DNA from: DATJPR01 sp035506295 | GTDB taxonomy: Bacteria; Bacteroidota; Ignavibacteria; UBA10030; UBA6906 | Assembly (NCBI GenBank): GCA_035506295.1 | Contig: DATJPR010000133.1 | Coordinates: 1-10,252 of the forward strand | Length of the DNA: 10,252 nt | Reading direction: 5' to 3' | In this document: piece by piece, positions 5,462-10,252 of the stretch | Layout of the letters: every line of letters starts with the position of its first letter | Numbering within the stretch: the first letter of the stretch is position 1 | Made by a program: the position numbers and the translations under genes | Notes under the pieces: generated by a model | What the model was told of the DNA's origin: nothing | The model's database searches: none | The model's input: only the letters and a program-made list of their open reading frames with translations

Positions 5462-8401
5462 ATGAAGCACATCTCCAGGCGTCTTCCCGTCCTTTGGATC
5501 CTCACCCTGCTCCTTGGACAATCGCTCCACAGCCAATTCCGGGTCCTGGAAACAACGAACCTCCGCCTCGTGTATCTTCCGAATCAACGTTATGTTGTGC
5601 AGCACCTTGCCCGGTGTTTTGAGAACGCCTTCAGCTTCCATGAGAAGCTGTACAGCTACGCGCCCGGCGAGAAAGTCACGCTCGTGATGCACGATCAGGA
5701 CGACTATGGGTCCGGCGGCACGTCGACGATCCCTTGGGACTATGTCTCCATCTGCATGGAGCCCTTCGACTACGTCTATGAAACCCGCCCCGCCAACGAG
5801 CGCATGCAATGGCTCATGAATCATGAGCTGATGCACGTGGTGGCCACCGATAATACCGCGCCGGTCGATCAGGCGTTTCGGACTCTCTTCTTCGGCAAGG
5901 TTTCCCCGACCACCGAGAACCCGATGTCGATGCTGTACAGCTATTTCACAAGTCCACGATGGTATTGCCCCCGATGGTACCACGAGGGGATCGCCGTGTT
6001 CATGGAGACCTGGATGTCCGGGGGCATCGGCAGAGCGCAGGGCGGGTACGATGAGATGGTGTTCCGGACCATGGTCCACGACAGCAGTTACTTCTACGAT
6101 TATGTGGGATTGGAGTCCGAAGGGACGACCATCGATTTCCAAATCGGCGCCAACTCGTATCTCTACGGCACACGGTTCATGAGTTATCTGGCCGATCAGT
6201 ACGGGACGGAGAAGCTGGTTCAATGGGTCGATCGTACGGCTGGAAGCTCCCGGTATTTTGCGTCCGCATTTGAAGACGTGTACGGGAAATCTGTGGCAGA
6301 AGAGTGGTCCAACTGGATCTCCTGGGAGCACCGATGGCAGAGGGCGAATCTCGACTCGATACGTCAGTATCCCCTGACGCGTTACCGGCCGCTTGCCGAT
6401 CATCCTCTCGGGGCGGTGTCCCGGGCATTCTATGACTCAAGCATGGGGAAAGTCTTTGTCGCGTCGAACCTCCCCGGCCAATTGGCGAGGCTTGTCGCCC
6501 TTGACGTTCACTCCGGCAGGTTGACCAAGCTCTGCGATGTTCTTTCACCGGCCATGTACTATGTTTGTTCCACCGCCTATGATCCCTCGACCGGCTCGCT
6601 TTTCTTCACCACGCACAACAGTACTTCGTGGCGCGACATCAACGTGCTGGACGTGCGCACCGGATCAACACGGCTTCTCCTGCGGAATGCCCGCATCGGC
6701 GACCTGGCATTCGATCAAGCCGACAAAAGTCTGTGGGGCGTGCAGCATCAAAACGGCTTTTCGAATATTGTCCGCATTCCTCCGCCGTACAGGGACTGGC
6801 GCAATGTGCTGACGCTGGACTACGGCAAGGATGTCTATGACATCGATCTCTCTCCCGACGGGCATTCACTGATCGCCTCCACCATCGAAGTGAACGGGAG
6901 GCAGCGGCTCATCCGTATGTCGACCGATTCTCTGCTCGCCGGGAGCGGCGGTTATGACGCACTCTATGAATTTGAAAACAACTCGCCGATGAACTTTGTC
7001 TATTCGAAGGACGGGCGTTTTCTCTTCGGGACCACGTATATGACCGGGGTCTCCAACGTCGTCCGTTACGATATCGAGCACCGGACGATGTCGTGGGTAA
7101 CCAATATTGAGACAGGCTTCTTCCGCCCCCTGCCGCTGACGGCCGATTCGTTGTTCGTCTTCCTGTACACCGGCAAAGGTTTTCTTCCGGTCGTCATCGG
7201 CAACGACACCCGGGAGGACGTCAGTGCCGTGCATTATCTCGGGTATGACGTTGTTCAGAAAAATCCGGTCCTGGAACAATGGAAGCTCCCTCCGCCTTCC
7301 ACCGTCAATATCGACTCCCTGACGCTCAGGGACACCGAGTACAATGGATGGGATGATTTTGGTGTGGCATCGGCATATCCCGTGGTGGAAGGATACAAGG
7401 CATATACAAGCCTCGGCATGAGAGTCAACCTCCAGGATCCGCTCTTTATGAACCGGCTCACGGTCAACGGGTTATACTCTCCTTCGGCCGGCCTAGCAAA
7501 AGGTGAGCGGTTCCACGGGAGCCTCGAGTATGAGGTTTCGAGCTGGGATTTCACAGCGGCCGCAAATCAAACCGACTTCTACGACCTTTTTGGTCCCACC
7601 AAGACAAGCAGAAAGGGGTATGCCGCAGGAATCCTGTATCACGAGTACCTCTTCTACGAGCGCCCTGAATCGTTCGATGTCCACCTTGGCGCTCACGCGT
7701 TCTGGGGTCTTGAAAGACTTCCGGACTATCAGAACGTGGCTACCTCGTACGACCATTTCTACGTCTTCAACGGATCGCTCGGCTATTCTTTTCTGCTCAG
7801 GTCCATGGGGGCGGTCGACTTCGAACGTGGAATCGCGGCGAGTGTCGCGAACCAGACCACCATTCTTCTTTCGAAGGCATACCCGCAATTCTACGCGACG
7901 TTGGACTTCGGCCTTGCACTTCCCCTGGATCACACTTCTTTGTGGATCAGGAGTGCAGGTGGGTATTCCCCCTCGCACAGGAGCGAACCATCGGCGAATT
8001 TCTATTTCGGAGGGTTCGGGAATAACTGGGTGGACCATCAGGAAGTGCACAGGTACCGGGAGTACTACAGTTTCCCGGGGTTCGGGCTCAATGCCCTCGG
8101 CGGGACGAGTTTCGTCAAGACCCTCGTTGAGCTCGATCTCCCCCCATTGCGCTTCCGGCGGCTCGGCATCCCGAACTTCTATTGCACATGGGCGCGCGTG
8201 GCAGCATTCGCATCCGGCCTGGCGACGAATTTTGATGATCGTGCGATCCTCGGAAAGGCGGTCGATGTTGGGGCTCAGATAGATTTCAGTCTGGTCCTAT
8301 TTTCCGGTCTGTCGTCGACCTTTTCTCTCGGGTATGCTGTCGGTGCTCAGCCCTCCGAACGCGCCGTTCGCGAGCTCATGATCTCCCTGAAACTCCTGTA
8401 G
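5462..8401 (+). CDS. Secreted gluzincin metallopeptidase with beta-propeller and C-terminal outer-membrane-type barrel
   Basis: This encodes 979 residues. A signal peptide covers 1-24 (MKHISRRLP, core VLWILTLLLG, cut after LHS). The peptidase-MA-like domain (about 26-310) carries the zinc motif HELMH at 121-125 (catalytic Glu122), and Glu175 in WYHEGIAVF is the likely third ligand. Residues about 325-580 show repeated propeller-blade strands such as LVALDVHSGRL, INVLDVRTG, YDIDLSPDGHSLIAS and NFVYSKDGRFLFG, like TolB/WD40-type blades. From about 650 to the end, alternating strands rich in Tyr, Phe and Gly (for example FHGSLEYEVSSWDFTAAA) look like a transmembrane beta-barrel ending in LMISLKLL. 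It is probably anchored in the outer membrane. The ATG at 5462 starts a clean signal peptide; the frame is open further upstream but overlaps the repeat gene in another frame. No clear Shine-Dalgarno is present. The substrate is unknown. Confidence 0.82.
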   Translation: MKHISRRLPVLWILTLLLGQSLHSQFRVLETTNLRLVYLPNQRYVVQHLARCFENAFSFHEKLYSYAPGEKVTLVMHDQDDYGSGGTSTIPWDYVSICMEPFDYVYETRPANERMQWLMNHELMHVVATDNTAPVDQAFRTLFFGKVSPTTENPMSMLYSYFTSPRWYCPRWYHEGIAVFMETWMSGGIGRAQGGYDEMVFRTMVHDSSYFYDYVGLESEGTTIDFQIGANSYLYGTRFMSYLADQYGTEKLVQWVDRTAGSSRYFASAFEDVYGKSVAEEWSNWISWEHRWQRANLDSIRQYPLTRYRPLADHPLGAVSRAFYDSSMGKVFVASNLPGQLARLVALDVHSGRLTKLCDVLSPAMYYVCSTAYDPSTGSLFFTTHNSTSWRDINVLDVRTGSTRLLLRNARIGDLAFDQADKSLWGVQHQNGFSNIVRIPPPYRDWRNVLTLDYGKDVYDIDLSPDGHSLIASTIEVNGRQRLIRMSTDSLLAGSGGYDALYEFENNSPMNFVYSKDGRFLFGTTYMTGVSNVVRYDIEHRTMSWVTNIETGFFRPLPLTADSLFVFLYTGKGFLPVVIGNDTREDVSAVHYLGYDVVQKNPVLEQWKLPPPSTVNIDSLTLRDTEYNGWDDFGVASAYPVVEGYKAYTSLGMRVNLQDPLFMNRLTVNGLYSPSAGLAKGERFHGSLEYEVSSWDFTAAANQTDFYDLFGPTKTSRKGYAAGILYHEYLFYERPESFDVHLGAHAFWGLERLPDYQNVATSYDHFYVFNGSLGYSFLLRSMGAVDFERGIAASVANQTTILLSKAYPQFYATLDFGLALPLDHTSLWIRSAGGYSPSHRSEPSANFYFGGFGNNWVDHQEVHRYREYYSFPGFGLNALGGTSFVKTLVELDLPPLRFRRLGIPNFYCTWARVAAFASGLATNFDDRAILGKAVDVGAQIDFSLVLFSGLSSTFSLGYAVGAQPSERAVRELMISLKLL

Positions 8402-8411
8402 GCGCACGCTC

Positions 8412-9416
8412 ATGGGCTATCTCCTTGGTCTTGCCCCCGTCGTCCTCTTCCTCGCGGCGCTCCTGTACCTGGACAGCTACAAGCTGATCGGAGTGAAGGC
8501 GGTGCTGATCACGATCGCGTACGGTGCGGGAGCAGCAATTGGAGCGATGCTTGCGAACGGCTGGCTGGCGAACGCGCTGAATATCGGATGGGAGCCGTAC
8601 ACCCGGTATGGGGCGCCATTCGTCGAAGAATTCCTGAAGGCCTGCTTCCTGATCTACCTCCTCAAAGCGAACAAACTCGGGTTCTCTGTGGATGCGGCAA
8701 TTCGCGGGTTCGCGATCGGTGCGGGGTTCGCTCTGGTGGAAAATCTTTACTACCTGCACCTCCGTCCGGATGCGAGTCCCTACCTCTGGGTCATCCGCGG
8801 TTTTGGGACAGCGCTCATGCACGGAGGCGCAACATCAATTGTCGGGATTCTTTCGAAGGAGATGATGGATCGTTCGGTGAAGCCCCTCGCTCTGACGATC
8901 CTGCCGGGTTTGTGTCTTGCCGTGATCATCCATTCCATGTTCAACCATTTCCTCCTCAATCCTCTCATTTCCACCCTTCTGATTCTCATCCTGCTCCCGG
9001 TGGTGACTCTGATCGTATACCGGAGGAGCGAAGGCGCTACACGAGAATGGCTGGGGGTGGGTTTTGACAGTGATCAATCTCTGTTCGAGATGATCACGAC
9101 GGGCTCACTGGATGAGATGAAGATCGGAGTGTACCTGCGTTCGCTGGAAGACCGCTTTCCCGGCGAGGTGGTCGCGGATATGCTGTGTTACCTCCGGCTT
9201 CACCTGGAATTATCAATCAGGGCCAAGGCGACCATGATCATGCGAGACGCAGGTTTCACGCCCCCTCCGGGTGAAGAATTGAAAGAGCAGATCCGCGAGC
9301 TTCACTTTCTCGAAAAAAGTATCGGGAAGACCGGTCGGCTGGCCCTTCATCCCTTTCTCCACAATCGCGCGAAAGATTTGTGGCAGGTTGAGCGCTTGGA
9401 ATCCTCTGCAGAATAG
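8412..9416 (+). CDS. PrsW-family intramembrane protease
   Basis: This 334-residue polytopic membrane protein carries the PrsW motifs: EEFLK with Glu72, Glu73 and Lys76; ALVENLYYL with Glu110 and Asn111; LMHGG with His137; and IHSMFNHF with His174 and Asn178, all in or beside hydrophobic segments. PrsW proteins cut membrane-bound substrates; in Bacillus subtilis PrsW makes the first cut in the anti-sigma factor RsiW. Several transmembrane helices lie in residues 1-203. From R204 (YRRSEG) onward a soluble, charged 131-residue tail follows that is not part of the catalytic core. The gene starts 10 bp after the peptidase stop, so they are probably co-transcribed; TAGG at 8399-8402 is only a weak ribosome binding site. 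A repeat-domain membrane anti-sigma candidate lies upstream, beyond the terminator, and is a possible substrate by inference. Confidence 0.85.
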   Translation: MGYLLGLAPVVLFLAALLYLDSYKLIGVKAVLITIAYGAGAAIGAMLANGWLANALNIGWEPYTRYGAPFVEEFLKACFLIYLLKANKLGFSVDAAIRGFAIGAGFALVENLYYLHLRPDASPYLWVIRGFGTALMHGGATSIVGILSKEMMDRSVKPLALTILPGLCLAVIIHSMFNHFLLNPLISTLLILILLPVVTLIVYRRSEGATREWLGVGFDSDQSLFEMITTGSLDEMKIGVYLRSLEDRFPGEVVADMLCYLRLHLELSIRAKATMIMRDAGFTPPPGEELKEQIRELHFLEKSIGKTGRLALHPFLHNRAKDLWQVERLESSAE

Positions 9417-9431
9417 ACACTCCCACCATCC

Positions 9432-9689
9432 TCACTTCACATGCATCGCCGCGACTTTCTCCGCCTGGAACTTCGTGAGCTGGACCACCTTCGCCTGTCC
9501 CCGGAGAAACGTCGGAACGCTCATCATGGCCTGGGCTTTGTCTTCCGCCTCTATAATAGCCCATCCTGTATGAACGCCGTCTTTGCATCCCCAGTCGAAA
9601 TGGTGGAGATACCCGATCGCCAGCGTTTCTTTGAGTGCCAGTTCACAATCTTCGGCCGAGTGGTTCGAGATGACGATGAACTTCTTCAT
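9432..9689 (-). CDS. Small conserved-looking protein, function unknown
   Basis: This 85-residue soluble protein starts MKKFIVISNHSAEDCELAL and continues with LAIGYLHHFDWGCKDGVHTGWAIIEAEDKAQAMMSV. The order strand, helix, aromatic/Gly-rich loop, strand (GWAIIEA), helix (DKAQAMMSVP), strand (KVVQLTKF) fits a small ferredoxin-like alpha/beta fold, as in YCII/DUF3303-type proteins, though no family is assigned. Two Cys and several His are present, without a clear metal-binding pattern. AGGGAG at 7-nt spacing supports the start. It lies 33 bp after the thioredoxin-reductase-like gene on the same strand and ends 15 bp from the convergent PrsW gene. Confidence 0.75.
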   Translation of the reverse strand: MKKFIVISNHSAEDCELALKETLAIGYLHHFDWGCKDGVHTGWAIIEAEDKAQAMMSVPTFLRGQAKVVQLTKFQAEKVAAMHVK

Positions 9690-9696
9690 GATTGCA

Positions 9697-9702
9697 CTCC
9701 CT
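9697..9702 (-). promoter_or_regulatory. Ribosome binding site of the 85-residue protein gene
   Basis: AGGGAG on the minus strand lies 7 nt before the ATG at 9689. It is the best Shine-Dalgarno in the window and confirms this start. Confidence 0.6.
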
Positions 9703-9722
9703 GATGAGTCGTGGATGAACGA

Positions 9723-10252
9723 TCAGACGGTTTCAAGATACTTGCGGATGGAATAGATCGCGGCCGATCCCTCCCCTACCGCGGCCGCAACCCGGCGGTT
9801 CGCTCCGGCACGCACGTCGCCCGCGGCGAAAATGCCGGGCACGTTGGTTTCAAACATGAAGGGATCCCTGTCGAGCGTCCACCCGCGTGGTTTGCCATTG
9901 ACCCTGGGAAGATCGGGGCCGGTGATGATGAAGCCGGTGTCGGTCCGCTCCAGCAGGCCGGAGGTGAACTCCGAATGGGGCGCGGTCCCGATGTGAATGA
10001 ACATCGCCGACGTATTCAGCGGCTCCTCCTTTCCACTGTCGATGTTGCGGAGGACGACCTGCTTCAGGCTTCCGTTGCCGCAGACGTTCGCCACTTCGAC
10101 GCGCGGGACGACGCAGATGTTTTCGGTGTTGTTGATCCGTTCCACGAGATAATGCGACATTGCCGGCGCAAGAGCGGCAGCGCGGATGATGATGGTCACT
10201 TTCCTCGCATAGCGGGAGAAAAACAACGCAGCCTGCCCTGCTGAATTCGCGC
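9723..10252 (-). CDS. Thioredoxin-reductase-like FAD/NAD(P)H oxidoreductase, C-terminal part (starts beyond right edge)
   Basis: The frame enters from the right edge as ANSAGQAALFFSRYARKVT, the end of the GGGNSAGQAA pyridine-nucleotide-binding motif. It runs through MSHYLVERINNTENI and FIHIGTAPHSEF, and ends with the FAD-contact motif GIFAAGDVRAGANRRVAAAVGEGSAAIYSIRKYLE. This is the order found in the second half of TrxB-type reductases. The wording resembles the longer FAD-dependent oxidoreductases that carry an extra N-terminal regulatory domain, but that part is outside the window. The redox CxxC of true thioredoxin reductases would precede the NADPH motif and cannot be checked, so the electron acceptor is unknown. 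About 176 residues are visible. It is co-directional with the small gene at 9432-9689 and probably forms an operon with it. Confidence 0.9.
   Translation of the reverse strand, partial: ANSAGQAALFFSRYARKVTIIIRAAALAPAMSHYLVERINNTENICVVPRVEVANVCGNGSLKQVVLRNIDSGKEEPLNTSAMFIHIGTAPHSEFTSGLLERTDTGFIITGPDLPRVNGKPRGWTLDRDPFMFETNVPGIFAAGDVRAGANRRVAAAVGEGSAAIYSIRKYLETV

Noticed and set aside
5030..6403. 457-codon open frame on the minus strand
   Set aside because: It lies antisense to the repeat-protein gene and the peptidase gene and crosses the terminator. Its composition (Arg/His/Pro-rich) is that of a shadow frame of GC-rich coding DNA.
7493..8282. Overlapping open frames on both strands inside the peptidase gene
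   Set aside because: They lie within the beta-barrel coding part, where the main frame has clear strand patterns; the alternatives are Arg/Ser-rich shadows.

Overview
The window looks like a chromosomal segment of a moderately GC-rich bacterium (mid-50s % by eye) of the Bacteroidota/Chlorobiota/Ignavibacteriota superphylum. I infer this from the protein types, not from a search: a TlpA-like N-terminal region of the kind found in secreted Bacteroidota proteins, a secreted metallopeptidase joined to a beta-propeller and an outer-membrane-type beta-barrel, and several start codons without a clear Shine-Dalgarno. No rRNA, tRNA, CRISPR array or convincing mobile element is visible.

Left part, minus strand (1-1955). 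The left edge holds the first 30 codons of an ECF sigma factor running out of the window. Upstream of it on the same strand is a secreted alpha/beta hydrolase (195-1949), whose N-terminal half resembles the N-terminal region of TlpA-type thioredoxins. A divergent spacer of about 600 bp (1956-2559) follows; it has no convincing gene but contains a perfect 14-bp palindrome.

Centre, plus strand (2572-5346). Four tightly packed genes encode a regulatory cassette: an RsbW/SpoIIAB-like HATPase, an RsbV/SpoIIAA-like STAS protein, an ECF sigma factor, and a one-pass membrane protein. The last has a short anti-sigma-like N-terminus without a zinc motif and a roughly 310-residue extracytoplasmic domain made of a 12-residue (2 x 6) repeat. 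Start/stop overlaps link the STAS gene, a 12-codon minicistron, the sigma gene and the repeat-protein gene. A strong intrinsic terminator (5403-5437) closes the cassette.

Right-centre, plus strand (5462-9416). A 979-residue protein joins a HExxH gluzincin peptidase, a beta-propeller and a C-terminal beta-barrel. Ten bases later comes a PrsW-family intramembrane protease. PrsW of Bacillus subtilis cleaves a transmembrane anti-sigma factor, so its place just after a sigma/transmembrane anti-sigma cassette suggests, but does not prove, one envelope-stress pathway: repeat domain as sensor, partner-switch proteins as a second cytoplasmic input, PrsW as the release protease.

Right edge, minus strand (9432-10252). 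The C-terminal third of a thioredoxin-reductase-like flavoprotein is followed 33 bp later by an 85-residue conserved-looking small protein; the two probably form an operon.

The most unusual elements are the hexad-repeat membrane anti-sigma candidate with its 486-bp higher-order duplication, the partner-switch pair placed directly before an ECF sigma factor, and the two apparent domain swaps (TlpA-like N-terminus with hydrolase; peptidase with propeller and barrel).
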